Below, one piece after another: positions 7,434 to 16,927 of a DNA stretch of 28,704 nucleotides. This DNA is from Scatosoma sp002474405 (GTDB lineage Bacteria > Bacillota > Clostridia > Christensenellales > Borkfalkiaceae): the NCBI GenBank assembly GCA_937892545.1, contig CALAFO010000082.1, positions 1 through 28,704 on the forward strand. The letters run 5' to 3'. Position numbers and translations under genes: made by a program. Position 1 is the stretch's first letter; every line of letters starts with the position of its first letter. A model generated the notes under the pieces. That model saw only the letters and a list, made by a program, of their open reading frames with translations. It ran no database searches and was not told the origin of the DNA.

Positions 7434-10400
7434 TTACTTTTTGGCTGTCAGCGAAGAAAGGTATGCGCCTACGTTCGCCTGCCCCGTAATAAACTTCGTA
7501 TTGCTCATATCCGGTTTCAAAGCGCTGTCCGCGTTCACATAACCTACGCCGAACCAGTTGTTCGTATGATCCACCGCGTAAGCCGTCTGGAAAAATTTGA
7601 CGCCGTCGGCATACATCATAATCGTGTTGCCGTAACGCACGCACGTTATCGTAGCACCGGCTTTCATTTTATTCACAACCGTTTCGTTCTTCGTAGGATA
7701 TGCGGGAGTGAAATCGCCCGTAGGATACAAATCCGCCGTCGAACCGCTCTCGGCTTTCGTTTTCATACGAATTACCCCGAAATAGCCGCCGCTATGGAAA
7801 CGCAAACGAATCGATTCCTTGCTGCCCTGGATAAATTCAAACGATCTCCAATCGGACGAGAATTTCACTTCTACGCTTACAGCCCAGTATTCCGCCTGAC
7901 CGTAAACTTCGCCGTCAATGCCTCTGGTCGTCGTCCATTCCGCAGCGTCGTCGCCCATTCTTTCGGCAAGATTCGTATACGTTTCGCCGCCCTGTTCCCA
8001 GGTAATATCCGATTGCAGCGTTTTAAGATATTCTTCTACTTTCTCTTTACCGGTAATGAATTTCGTGTTGCTCATTTCAGGCTTCGCATTAGCGTCGTTA
8101 CCGTCCACATGTCCTACGCCGAACCAGTCGCCCGTATGATCTACCGCGTACGACGTTTCAAAGAATTTCACGCCGCCGATATACATCGAAATCACGCTTC
8201 CGTTACGTACGCACGTTACCGTTGCGCCCGCTTTCAACTGATTTACCACTAAGTAATTTTTGCTGACCAGCGGATTTTTTGCGTCATACGCGATAATAAA
8301 TTCGGAACTCGGCGTTTTTTCGCTTGTTTTACCCTGCATCAGCAAAATTCCGCACCAGCCGCTGCCTTCCACACGAATCCGGATGGATTCTTTCGTGCCT
8401 TGAATAAACTCGAACGACTGCCAGCCGCTTCCGTATTTCGCATCTACGCTGATCGCCCAGTATTCCGCCTGACCGTACACTTCGCCGTCCAGACCTCTCG
8501 CTTTCCATTCGGAAGCGTTTGTACCCATCACGCTTTCGTAATTATACGCGGTTCCGCCGTTGCCCCACGTCATTTCCGAGGGATTTACAAGCACCGCTTC
8601 CACCGTATGACTTGCCGCAGTAAGCACAAAGTCGCCGCTGTATATCTTCTGATTCGTCGTATCTTTATCAACAACGTAATAATCTACTACTTTTCCGTTC
8701 AATTTTGAAGAATCGAACGTAAAGCGCACTCTTTCGCCTCTCGCGTACGTCGTTTTTCCGTCCGTCGTGGATACGCCCTCGCCGAGAACCAGTTCGGTAA
8801 TTTCAACGTAAACCGCTTTCACCTGATGAACGGGTAATTTTGCCATAAACGTATTGCCGTCGATGATTTTGCCATCCACCGTGAAGTACGAAAATGCCAT
8901 TCCGGCTTCCGCGGGAGCAGCGGTAAGCGTTACCGTTTCGCCATAAACCGCACTTTCTTTATCGGCAGTGGCGTTTTCGGTATCGATTTCGGATACGTAG
9001 GATGCAATCAACGCGTCTACTTTGGCTGTATCCGTCGTGTATCCGCGGTTTGCCGTTGTGGGGAAGATATTTTCGCCCACCGCTCTGCTGCCGTAGCCGA
9101 ACGGATTGGAATAACTGAACGTAGGCGTTACCTTCACAAGCAATTCGTCGTTGGCATAGAAGTACACGACTTTTTCTTTTCTGATTGCCGTAAACGTTAC
9201 GGGGCTTTCCTGCGTGGCATTGATGATTGTAGAATAAATCGATCTGTCCGTTACTTTTTCCGTAAGATAAGTCGCCCAACCGGAGCTGGAACCAGACGTT
9301 CCGATGGTTACGTTTCCGTTGGAAAGCACCTGGAATTCAAGCAACGAGCAAGAAGAAATCATAAAGCCGAAATAATATCTGGCTCCGCTCTTGCTTTCAT
9401 CGTATCCGCCGTATACCGTTTCGCGGATCGCCCAGTTGTTAGACGCGCCGAGCACGTACATCGTCTGCCCGTTGCTCTTATGGCTGTTCACTTCGCCTTC
9501 GGGCAGTCCCCATTCAGCGGGAGTTTTTCCGTTCGTTCCGTCCTGCCAGGACATCGTTTCCGCCGTAGCGTACACCGCGGCGATCGTCTTAGTTTCCGCC
9601 GTAAGCGTATAAGTGTTACCGAACACTTTTTCGGTACCGTTTACAAGATAGCAATCGAAAAATTTACCTTCGGGTGCGTTATCGTGTTTCAGGGTAATCG
9701 TTCCGCTGATAACCAGTTCACTGTCGCTTCCCGCGCCTCCGGAGAACGTAACCGAAGAAGGAGTAGCAAACACAACGCCGACCGTGGTATCGCCCGTAAC
9801 GACAAACGTATCGCCATCGATTTTTTGTCCGTTCACCGTGAAGTGCAGGAATTTCTGTCCTTCGGGCGCGGCAGGCGCAATCAGTTTCACCGTTTCGCCG
9901 ATACGATAACTTTCTTTTTCCGCCGTAACTTCGTTTTCAAACGTGATATCCGCAAGAGGAGAGAATCTTTCAAACGCAAGAGTCGCTCTCTCCTCGCCAA
10001 CCACCGCCTTTGCGTTTTTAATCTGAGGCTGCGTGGTAACGTCTTTGCTTTCCACACGCCATGCATAGCCGAAATAATCGCCGTACATGGTAAGTCCGGG
10101 AATCGTAACGGTGTAGAAATATTCACCGTTTACGTACACGTACATATAATCGCCGAGGCGTACCGCATCGAAATGCACGGGATTTTCTTCGGAAGCGTTT
10201 ACGATTTTCTGCACGAGCGCACTGGAAAGTTGCCCGATCTGGTTATAATTGCCATTGCCGTAATGCTTGAAATTCCCCGTATAATTGCCCGCGCTGCCGT
10301 TTATCTGGAATTCAAACGTACGCGTGTTTCCGAAATAAATCGAAACGCCGAATTTCTGATTTGTCTTTTCGTCCGCATTGAAGCCTCCCGTTACGTCAAA

Positions 10401-11951
10401 CGAAAGCGCCCAATTCTTGCTTGCTCCGGCGGTGAACGCCGTGATATTATTGCTTGTAAGGAACCCGACCTGTGCCGACGGAAGCAGCGTGGAAGCATCC
10501 GTGAACGAAGTGCCCCAAAGCATATTGTCCGCCGTGAGTTCGCCGTCTACATAGTGCGCTTCCACCGTATGAGCCGCTTTCGTGGGGTAAAAATAATCCC
10601 CCGTAATCGGCTGTCCGTCCACCACGAAGCAATCGAACGTTTTTCCGGGAAGTTCTTCCGCAAACAGATTCACCTGCTGACCGATACCGTATTTGCCGTC
10701 CGGGCGGGAAAGCGAAACGTGTTCGCCTGCGGTTACGATGCTGGGTTCCCACGAAATTGCACGCATTGCCGAGAAATACACCGTGGCGTGCGGCGCGGTT
10801 TTGCCGTTATAATCCGCGTCGGGAATCAGACGAATTCTGGTGCCCGTAATGTTGCTGTTCGGAATAACGTTCGCCATCGTTGCGCCTATGTTCGCGCCTT
10901 TGCCGTTACCCCAGTTATCCACCGACCAGGTTACGCGCGTCCACTCACCCGATTTCACGTTCTGATCGTTCCACCACTTCGAACCGACTACCCATTGCGA
11001 TTTTTCGTTGGGACAATCGGAATCGTCGATATACACATACATTTCCAGTTCTTTGAACGACATGATATTGGAAATCGCCGGAACGTCGATGGAAAAGTAC
11101 GCTTCGTTGTTATTTGTTTCTTTGCCGTTGAATTCTACTTTGTACGAACCTTTTTCTTCGCCGTACGCCTTGCCGCCGTCCGCTACGGAGACGTATTTTC
11201 CCGAATACGCGCTTTCCTCTGCGGAAACCTGCTTCGCACCGAGTTCTTCGTTGAAATATACCACCGTTGCGGGATCGTACGATTCGGGGGCATATACCGT
11301 ACGGGTGTAACGATATTCGTTATAGTTTCCCGCAGCGTCCTCTACGTGTACAAGCACCGTATATTTTCCGGAATCTTTCGCGGCAACGAAACTGCCGTTC
11401 TTCAATTCCACTTCTTCATCCGCATTCTGCCCGTCGGAATAAAGCACTTTCACATAGCACTTCGACGCTACGAAATCGCCGGAAATCGAATATTCGGGAA
11501 TCGTATAACTGCCGTTCTTAATAAAGAACGAAGGAAACTGCGAAGCGGGAAGCGTAATCGTAGGCGCCGTTCTGTCAGCAAAATCCATAATCACCGTTGC
11601 TTCGGCTACTTTTTTGGAATCTGCCGTATATACGAAAGTATATTCGCCCGCGCCCGAAAGAGTAACGATCGTGCTCGCTTCGCGCGAAATTTCCGCTTCT
11701 TCGCCGTTCGGATCGGTTACCGATTTCAACCGTACCGTATACCCTGCCATGATGACGCCGTTTTCGCTTACTACGTCGTAACGAGGTACGACGTACGTAC
11801 CCGTACCCAGATCTTCTTCAATGCGTTCGGGCACGTCGATTTTCAGTTTTTCACCGCTGCAGGCGGCAAAACCGAAAGTAAGCGCAAGCATGAAGATACA
11901 CGTAAATACCGATAACAGCCATGCGCGTATTTTATTTGTTCTGTGTTTCAT
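7434..11951 (-). CDS. Large modular surface lipoprotein, putative glycan-binding
   Basis: A 1505-residue protein with a lipoprotein signal (lipobox ending at Cys31 in FGFAACSGE). Order of domains: two Ig-like/bacterial surface beta domains (about 35-220), a beta-sandwich resembling a carbohydrate-binding or laminin-G type fold (about 230-400), then four lectin-like modules at about 476-655, 798-985, 1126-1312 and 1315-1500, separated by InlB-like beta repeats (about 403-475, 665-797, 990-1125). The last two modules form one subtype (both contain DGEVYGQAEYWA and SNTKFITG); the second belongs to the subtype of the neighbouring 754-aa protein. No catalytic motif is recognised. Start is supported by GGGAG 8 nt upstream, overlapping the end of the solute-binding protein gene (13 nt gap). 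Placement right after the transporter's binding protein suggests polysaccharide or glycoprotein capture at the cell surface; this is inference. Confidence 0.88.
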   Translation of the reverse strand: MKHRTNKIRAWLLSVFTCIFMLALTFGFAACSGEKLKIDVPERIEEDLGTGTYVVPRYDVVSENGVIMAGYTVRLKSVTDPNGEEAEISREASTIVTLSGAGEYTFVYTADSKKVAEATVIMDFADRTAPTITLPASQFPSFFIKNGSYTIPEYSISGDFVASKCYVKVLYSDGQNADEEVELKNGSFVAAKDSGKYTVLVHVEDAAGNYNEYRYTRTVYAPESYDPATVVYFNEELGAKQVSAEESAYSGKYVSVADGGKAYGEEKGSYKVEFNGKETNNNEAYFSIDVPAISNIMSFKELEMYVYIDDSDCPNEKSQWVVGSKWWNDQNVKSGEWTRVTWSVDNWGNGKGANIGATMANVIPNSNITGTRIRLIPDADYNGKTAPHATVYFSAMRAISWEPSIVTAGEHVSLSRPDGKYGIGQQVNLFAEELPGKTFDCFVVDGQPITGDYFYPTKAAHTVEAHYVDGELTADNMLWGTSFTDASTLLPSAQVGFLTSNNITAFTAGASKNWALSFDVTGGFNADEKTNQKFGVSIYFGNTRTFEFQINGSAGNYTGNFKHYGNGNYNQIGQLSSALVQKIVNASEENPVHFDAVRLGDYMYVYVNGEYFYTVTIPGLTMYGDYFGYAWRVESKDVTTQPQIKNAKAVVGEERATLAFERFSPLADITFENEVTAEKESYRIGETVKLIAPAAPEGQKFLHFTVNGQKIDGDTFVVTGDTTVGVVFATPSSVTFSGGAGSDSELVISGTITLKHDNAPEGKFFDCYLVNGTEKVFGNTYTLTAETKTIAAVYATAETMSWQDGTNGKTPAEWGLPEGEVNSHKSNGQTMYVLGASNNWAIRETVYGGYDESKSGARYYFGFMISSCSLLEFQVLSNGNVTIGTSGSSSGWATYLTEKVTDRSIYSTIINATQESPVTFTAIRKEKVVYFYANDELLVKVTPTFSYSNPFGYGSRAVGENIFPTTANRGYTTDTAKVDALIASYVSEIDTENATADKESAVYGETVTLTAAPAEAGMAFSYFTVDGKIIDGNTFMAKLPVHQVKAVYVEITELVLGEGVSTTDGKTTYARGERVRFTFDSSKLNGKVVDYYVVDKDTTNQKIYSGDFVLTAASHTVEAVLVNPSEMTWGNGGTAYNYESVMGTNASEWKARGLDGEVYGQAEYWAISVDAKYGSGWQSFEFIQGTKESIRIRVEGSGWCGILLMQGKTSEKTPSSEFIIAYDAKNPLVSKNYLVVNQLKAGATVTCVRNGSVISMYIGGVKFFETSYAVDHTGDWFGVGHVDGNDANAKPEMSNTKFITGKEKVEEYLKTLQSDITWEQGGETYTNLAERMGDDAAEWTTTRGIDGEVYGQAEYWAVSVEVKFSSDWRSFEFIQGSKESIRLRFHSGGYFGVIRMKTKAESGSTADLYPTGDFTPAYPTKNETVVNKMKAGATITCVRYGNTIMMYADGVKFFQTAYAVDHTNNWFGVGYVNADSALKPDMSNTKFITGQANVGAYLSSLTAKK
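8997..9560 (-). repeat. Near-identical DNA module, copy in the 1505-aa gene
   Basis: Encodes residues about 798-985 of the 1505-aa lipoprotein and matches 4881-5435 of the neighbouring gene nearly base for base. The flanking modules of the two genes are far more diverged, so the similarity is local to this block. Confidence 0.8.
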
Positions 11952-11964
11952 CTTTTATTCTCCC

Positions 11965-13530
11965 TTAATTTTCTTTGGTAATATATTTGGAAATATTCTC
12001 CCAGTTTTTCTCCAGATTCGTTTTGCTGGCGGAAAGAAGCGCCGAAGATTTACTGCCCGACCATAACTGGAAATCGATACCGGAACCTGCACCGGGGGTA
12101 TCGGAAAGTCCGCCGAGGTAAACGAGCGTAGACGAATTACGGGGGAAGATATTGATTTTATCGTTCCCGAACGATTCGAAACGGCTCCTCACGAAATTGC
12201 TCATCTGCACGGAAGTATCGGAAAGCACGTCATACCCGGCAGGATAGCAAAGCCCTTGCAACTGCTGCGCGATGATTCTCTGCGCGCGATCGGAATACAG
12301 ATATACAAGGAAATCTTTCGCCAGCTGTTTTTTCGCCGCGGGACGATTCGAAGGAATACCGATGGGATAGTTCGGCGTAGCCGTATACACCATCAGACGA
12401 GCCTGACGAACGTGTTCGAAATCCGCTTCCGTCAGATCGGAAAGTTCGCCCGTAGCCGTTTCGGTATACGTTTTATTTTCGTCAACGGCGGTAACGATCT
12501 GCACAAGGCGCTCTTCCGTTTTCACCGAAGCAAGTTTCGTAGCAAGTTCGCTCACCACGGGTGCGCGCATCATACCGATATCCTGCGGGGATGCAATCAG
12601 CGTGGAGGACATTTCGTTTTCCAGCCAGTCGCCGTTCACCATGAACGCCACCTTCTTTTTATCGTCTACGAATCCCCTGCCGAGGAACGCGCGCTGCGCG
12701 TCGGTAAAATTCATATTCGCGGACAGCGCGTGCATGCGTCCGTTGCTGCTGCTCATAATCGCCGAAAGCGTATCGAGCGCTACCGTTCTGCCCTGCGCAT
12801 CGTTGATTTCGGGACCATACTTCCATTCGCCGCCATCGAGGTATTTCCCTTCGTAATAGTTATTGAAACTTTCCAGTCCCTCGTACTGCGCCCACCACAC
12901 GGTACCGATATAATCCCAGTAATAATTGATAGCGGTAGACGTAGAAAACGCGTAATAGCCTTTCGCCCGCAGACTGTCGGACATCGTAAGCAGCTGCTTC
13001 GTGGTAAGAGGCAACGCCCAGTTTCCTTCGCCGAACGCTTCGTCGAGCGTATCCGCATTGTAGCAGATTGCCGAAACGGAATCGTTGCTCACCATCTGAT
13101 AATAATGTCCGTCGCTTGCCTGCAGATAGGCGCGCATATCCTGATTCATCTTATCCTTGATGGCAGTCTGCTCGCCCGAAGGAATCGCGTTGTATACGTC
13201 GTCGAGATTTTCAAGTTTTCCCGAATCCTGCGCGGCATACATATTAAGCAGCGGCATAACGATATCGTACTGTTCCTGCCTGGAATTGACAAGTTGCTGA
13301 ATTTCGCCCTGCGAATAACTCGGCTTCCAGTTTACGTTTACGCCCGTCAGCGCTTTGTAATCCGCACTGAGGCTGTTGAACGCTTCTACGCCGAATCCGC
13401 CCGCATAATAGTGAACGTTGATCGAACCTTTGCTTCCTCCGCCGCCGTTTCCGCCGTTTTCTCCGCCCGAGCATGCGCCCATGCCGAGAACCATTGCCGC
13501 ACATAATGCAATCGTTGCAAATTTCTTCAT
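11965..13530 (-). CDS. Carbohydrate ABC transporter solute-binding lipoprotein
   Basis: A 521-residue family 1 extracellular solute-binding protein. Lipobox VLGMGAC puts the lipid anchor on Cys20, followed by a Gly/Asn-rich linker and the mature start INVHYYAGGFGVEAFNS. Segments such as YDIVMPLLNMYAAQDSGKLE and YQMVSNDSVSAICYNADTL are typical of the two-lobed sugar-binding fold. It would capture oligosaccharide and deliver it to the two permeases encoded upstream in the same operon. A GAGGAGG box lies about 11 nt before the ATG. At 521 residues it is longer than MalE-type proteins (about 400), in the range of clostridial oligosaccharide binders. The sugar is not predictable; the surrounding enzymes suggest a beta-linked glycan. 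Confidence 0.93.
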   Translation of the reverse strand: MKKFATIALCAAMVLGMGACSGGENGGNGGGGSKGSINVHYYAGGFGVEAFNSLSADYKALTGVNVNWKPSYSQGEIQQLVNSRQEQYDIVMPLLNMYAAQDSGKLENLDDVYNAIPSGEQTAIKDKMNQDMRAYLQASDGHYYQMVSNDSVSAICYNADTLDEAFGEGNWALPLTTKQLLTMSDSLRAKGYYAFSTSTAINYYWDYIGTVWWAQYEGLESFNNYYEGKYLDGGEWKYGPEINDAQGRTVALDTLSAIMSSSNGRMHALSANMNFTDAQRAFLGRGFVDDKKKVAFMVNGDWLENEMSSTLIASPQDIGMMRAPVVSELATKLASVKTEERLVQIVTAVDENKTYTETATGELSDLTEADFEHVRQARLMVYTATPNYPIGIPSNRPAAKKQLAKDFLVYLYSDRAQRIIAQQLQGLCYPAGYDVLSDTSVQMSNFVRSRFESFGNDKINIFPRNSSTLVYLGGLSDTPGAGSGIDFQLWSGSKSSALLSASKTNLEKNWENISKYITKEN

Positions 13531-13577
13531 ATTTTCAAGTTCCTCCTCGGATCAAAAATTTTTTATTTATCGGTATT

Positions 13578-14948
13578 TTATAAACTGAGCGGAATCACGA
13601 AAATTCCTTCTCCTACGCCGAGATCGAGGCTAAGTTTATTGTTTTTCACCTCGTACACTTTGCGTTCGCCGTTGCGATACACAAGCGCCCGGTTTGCGTT
13701 TTCGAACTCAAACGAAACAGTGCCTTCCACGGAATCAAGCGGATCGTTGTAGTTCACCACCATCAGTCCCGCTCTGCCGTCTTTATCTTCGAATTGACCG
13801 ATAATCGTATCTTCCGTAGCGGAAACGCTCTTCGCGCAATCCAGTTTCGTTACGGGATGCTGCAGATAAGTAAAACTTTCGTTTGCGTATTCGTCGTCGG
13901 ATTCGAGATTATTCGTGCCGTTGAGCGGCATCACGCCTTTCCAGTTTTCAAACGCCAGGAAAACGTGATCGAACGCGGCGATTTCCGAATTGATTTCTTT
14001 CGCCCAGTAGTAATTTTCAAACGGCGTGCAACTTTCGTCTTTGCTTACGCATCCGCCGCCGAAATCAAGAGCGGACTGACGATAGGTAAAATACGAAAAA
14101 CCATTGATGCCGAATGCCATATCCGTATAAATCTGGAAGGTTAAATCGGCTTTGCTCATCACGTCACGGCGACTCGATTCGCTGTAATTCTGTACGAACA
14201 TCATAAATTCCGCGTCGTATTTCACAGCAGCCTCTTTCAGTGCTTCCATATCGGCAAGCCAGTTGTTTTTAAGATAGTAACGGCTACCGTCAAGCGTTTT
14301 CATCAACGGATAAATATCCGTGCTGATGATCTTTCTTCCGCGCACCTGAGAAAGCACTTCCTGCGCGAATTTTTCCACATACGCGCTTGCGCTTTCCTCT
14401 CTCGTTTCGCTCTGATGCGAAATATGCCAGCCCGGATCGAGGTTTACATACATGGTAGGCGCGGTTTTACCCAGTCCGTCGTATAAATCGTAATATTTTT
14501 TGATGCGGGTAGCCACTTCGCCGAAATGCGCGGTACCGGGCTCGTCCCAGATATTCAGCATATCCACGGCAGGATACTCGGTATAATCCGTTTCGTCGAT
14601 CGCAACGTTGGCTTCGCTGCCAAGCCCCGCACCCGAAAGCGACGTATCCGAACCGAGAATGGCTTTCAGCCCCACCTGTTCGCAATATTCCAATTGCTTA
14701 TAATAGCCTTCCGTACCTTTCTTTTCAAAGAAATTATCGATAAACATGTGCGTAAGCCCCATATCTTTCGCCATCTGATAATCTTCAAGTGTATTGATAG
14801 GCACGTCCCAGCCGCCGATCCACATATAACGATCGTCGGCATATTCGGGGTAGTTCTCCGAAATGCTCTTGCCTGCGCAACCGGCAAACGCCGACGCGCC
14901 GATTACGCATGTGAGAAGCACTGCTGCAATCTTGTTTTTTTGTCTCAT
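13578..14948 (-). CDS. Lipoprotein with glycosidase-like TIM barrel
   Basis: A 456-residue protein with a lipobox FAGC (Cys24). After DDRYMWIGGWDVP the chain alternates strands and helices in the manner of a TIM barrel: MGLTHMFIDN, GLKAILGSD, then LNIWDEPG with Glu136 in the position of a clan GH-A-type acid/base, then APTMYVNLDP, IISTDIYPL, FMMFVQNYSES, GINGFSYFTYR. A C-terminal beta domain (about 375-456) resembles the small sheet that caps many glycosidases. I do not recognise a numbered GH family. It is encoded between the permeases and the solute-binding protein, so an extracellular, membrane-anchored trimming enzyme or glycan-binding protein is likely. Start supported by GGAGG 7 nt upstream of the ATG. 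Confidence 0.8.
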   Translation of the reverse strand: MRQKNKIAAVLLTCVIGASAFAGCAGKSISENYPEYADDRYMWIGGWDVPINTLEDYQMAKDMGLTHMFIDNFFEKKGTEGYYKQLEYCEQVGLKAILGSDTSLSGAGLGSEANVAIDETDYTEYPAVDMLNIWDEPGTAHFGEVATRIKKYYDLYDGLGKTAPTMYVNLDPGWHISHQSETREESASAYVEKFAQEVLSQVRGRKIISTDIYPLMKTLDGSRYYLKNNWLADMEALKEAAVKYDAEFMMFVQNYSESSRRDVMSKADLTFQIYTDMAFGINGFSYFTYRQSALDFGGGCVSKDESCTPFENYYWAKEINSEIAAFDHVFLAFENWKGVMPLNGTNNLESDDEYANESFTYLQHPVTKLDCAKSVSATEDTIIGQFEDKDGRAGLMVVNYNDPLDSVEGTVSFEFENANRALVYRNGERKVYEVKNNKLSLDLGVGEGIFVIPLSL

Positions 14949-14986
14949 AAATATTCCTCCGTTAATTTATATTGTTTTCAGTTTTT

Positions 14987-15871
14987 TCATCCTTTGATTC
15001 CGCCGACGTTCATCGAATTCATAATCGTATTCTGGAAAGACACGAATAAAATGATCGGGGGAATCACACTGAGGAGCAGCCCCGCAAACAACACGGGATA
15101 ATTCATATGACGCGTGGATTGAAGTTGGAAAATATACAACCCGGACATCAGCGTGGGATACGATTGCAAAAAGAGAATCGGCTCCATATAGTTATTCCAC
15201 AGTTGCATGGTAGCCACAAGGAACAACGAACCCATCACGGGCAGCGACATCGGCAACATAATATTGAAAAATACGCGCAGATGACTTGCTCCGTCAATAA
15301 ACGCCGCTTCCGCATACGTCCACGACAACGTTTTGAAAAACGAATACAATACGATGAAGTTGAAACCGAATCCCGCGAACTTGGTAACGAGAAGCATCGG
15401 CGTATCGAGGATTCCCAACAGTTTGTATACACGATACTGCGAAGGGAACGATCCTACGATGGGAATCATCATCGTAACAAGAGCCATACCGTATAAAAAT
15501 CCTCTGCCGGGGAATTTATACTTGGCGACAACGTACGCCACTATCGCCGAAGCGATTACCTGCAACGCCGCGCCGCCGCAGGCGTACCAAAGGGAATTGA
15601 TAAACATAACGATCATGTTCTTTCCGTCTACCTGCACGGCTTTGAAGGCTTCCGCATAATTGGAGAACGCCCAGCTTTTCGTAATCGCGTTCATGTTATC
15701 GTCGTATTCCGTCGACGTTTTCAGCGACGCGTTAAACGCCCAGAGTATCGCATAAAATAAGGTGAAGGCATAGATTGCAAAAAATACGAACACGATGATT
15801 TTCGTAATCAGAAAGCCTCTTTCGGAATTGCTTTGCTGTTTTTGTTCTGCTTTAATTTCGACACTTTCCAT
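14987..15871 (-). CDS. Sugar ABC transporter permease, MalG type
   Basis: A 294-residue membrane protein of the binding-protein-dependent permease family. The first membrane helix is at about 25-46, and four to five more follow. The EAA loop that docks the ATPase is at 188-206 (EAAFIDGASHLRVFFNIML). It pairs with the MalF-type permease encoded just upstream (16 nt between genes, with a GGGAGG site before this ATG). C-terminal SMNVGGIKG matches the usual MalG-type tail. No ATPase gene lies nearby; in Firmicutes one MsmK-like ATPase often serves many sugar importers. Confidence 0.95.
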   Translation of the reverse strand: MESVEIKAEQKQQSNSERGFLITKIIVFVFFAIYAFTLFYAILWAFNASLKTSTEYDDNMNAITKSWAFSNYAEAFKAVQVDGKNMIVMFINSLWYACGGAALQVIASAIVAYVVAKYKFPGRGFLYGMALVTMMIPIVGSFPSQYRVYKLLGILDTPMLLVTKFAGFGFNFIVLYSFFKTLSWTYAEAAFIDGASHLRVFFNIMLPMSLPVMGSLFLVATMQLWNNYMEPILFLQSYPTLMSGLYIFQLQSTRHMNYPVLFAGLLLSVIPPIILFVSFQNTIMNSMNVGGIKG

Positions 15872-15887
15872 TTTTTCGCCCTCCCTT

Positions 15888-16895
15888 TCAATATGTTACG
15901 TCCGGATCGATTTTATTGAATATCCAGCGAATCAGGAATACGAGCGGTACGCTCACCGCGGTGAAGAACACGCCGATTGCCGCAGGGTAATTCAAATCTA
16001 CGCCGCCTCTCGTTTTCTGATAAATCCAGAAAGCGATGGTGGTTACTTCCTTGTTGTCGAGCAATGCCTGCCGCCCTGCGTCCGCAAACAGAAGAATCGG
16101 CCCGGTGCTGTTGAACAGAGACGTGAAAAGCAGAATCAACGTCGTGGAAATCGTGGGCCAGACAAGAGGAACGATAATGGCAAACAATTCGCGATACCAG
16201 GGGCACCCGTCGATTTTCGCCGCTTCTATAATTTCAGGCGGCACGCGGCTCATTGCGCTCTGATATAAAATCATATTAACGCCGAAGCCCGTCCACACCG
16301 TGTAGGCGATAATCGTACCCGTCGTGCGCGCGGGATCGTTTACGAGTTCGGGAAGCGTTCCGCCGAAAAAGCCCACCAGTTTGCTGAGCGGTCCGCCGTA
16401 TTTAATCAACGCGATATACGTGGTAACCATAAGTACGGCGCTGATAATCGACGGCAGATAAAACACGACGCGGAACATCTGATAACCCCATACCTTTTTA
16501 TACAAAAAGTAGGATACGAAAAACGTAAGCGGCACCATTACAACGCCCGCCGCGAAATATTTCAGCGTGTTTTTCAATGCCGAAATCACCGTAGATGAGG
16601 GGTTAGACCACTCGTTAAAAAATCGCGTAAAATTATAGAACGACCAGCGATAAATTTCGTTGCCGTTATCATCCCATTCAAAGGTGAATTCTTTGAACGC
16701 CATGATAATCGAATTTGCATTGATCCAGATATAGAAAATACAAAACTGGATCAGCGGGATCAAAATCATTCCGTAAGCAAAAAGCCATTCGCGAAGCGTC
16801 TTTTTCTTGATTTTCACCTTATGCTTTCCGCTGCCGTCCGCATTGCCGGCGGTTTCGTTTTTCACCGCCTCGCCGATCTTTTCGGTTTGTTCCAT
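15888..16895 (-). CDS. Sugar ABC transporter permease, MalF type
   Basis: A 335-residue membrane protein with a charged cytoplasmic N-terminus (about 1-35), a first helix at about 40-60 and the EAA loop at 221-243 (EIIEAAKIDGCPWYRELFAI). It forms the heterodimeric channel with the MalG-type partner. The ATG has an AAGGAGG site about 7 nt upstream. The soluble insert at about 70-105 is shorter than the large periplasmic P2 domain of E. coli MalF, as usual for Gram-positive sugar permeases. Confidence 0.95.
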   Translation of the reverse strand: MEQTEKIGEAVKNETAGNADGSGKHKVKIKKKTLREWLFAYGMILIPLIQFCIFYIWINANSIIMAFKEFTFEWDDNGNEIYRWSFYNFTRFFNEWSNPSSTVISALKNTLKYFAAGVVMVPLTFFVSYFLYKKVWGYQMFRVVFYLPSIISAVLMVTTYIALIKYGGPLSKLVGFFGGTLPELVNDPARTTGTIIAYTVWTGFGVNMILYQSAMSRVPPEIIEAAKIDGCPWYRELFAIIVPLVWPTISTTLILLFTSLFNSTGPILLFADAGRQALLDNKEVTTIAFWIYQKTRGGVDLNYPAAIGVFFTAVSVPLVFLIRWIFNKIDPDVTY

Positions 16896-16927
16896 AATCT
16901 GCCTCCTTACAATAATTTATATAGAAT

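Noticed and set aside
9480..11915. 811-codon open frame on the plus strand opposite the 1505-aa gene
   Set aside because: It is rich in Arg, His and Phe with no domain sense, has no ribosome site and mirrors the codon bias of the real gene on the minus strand. It is a shadow frame.
12256..13506. 416-codon plus-strand frame opposite the solute-binding protein gene
   Set aside because: The antisense gene is an unmistakable binding lipoprotein; this frame has shadow composition.
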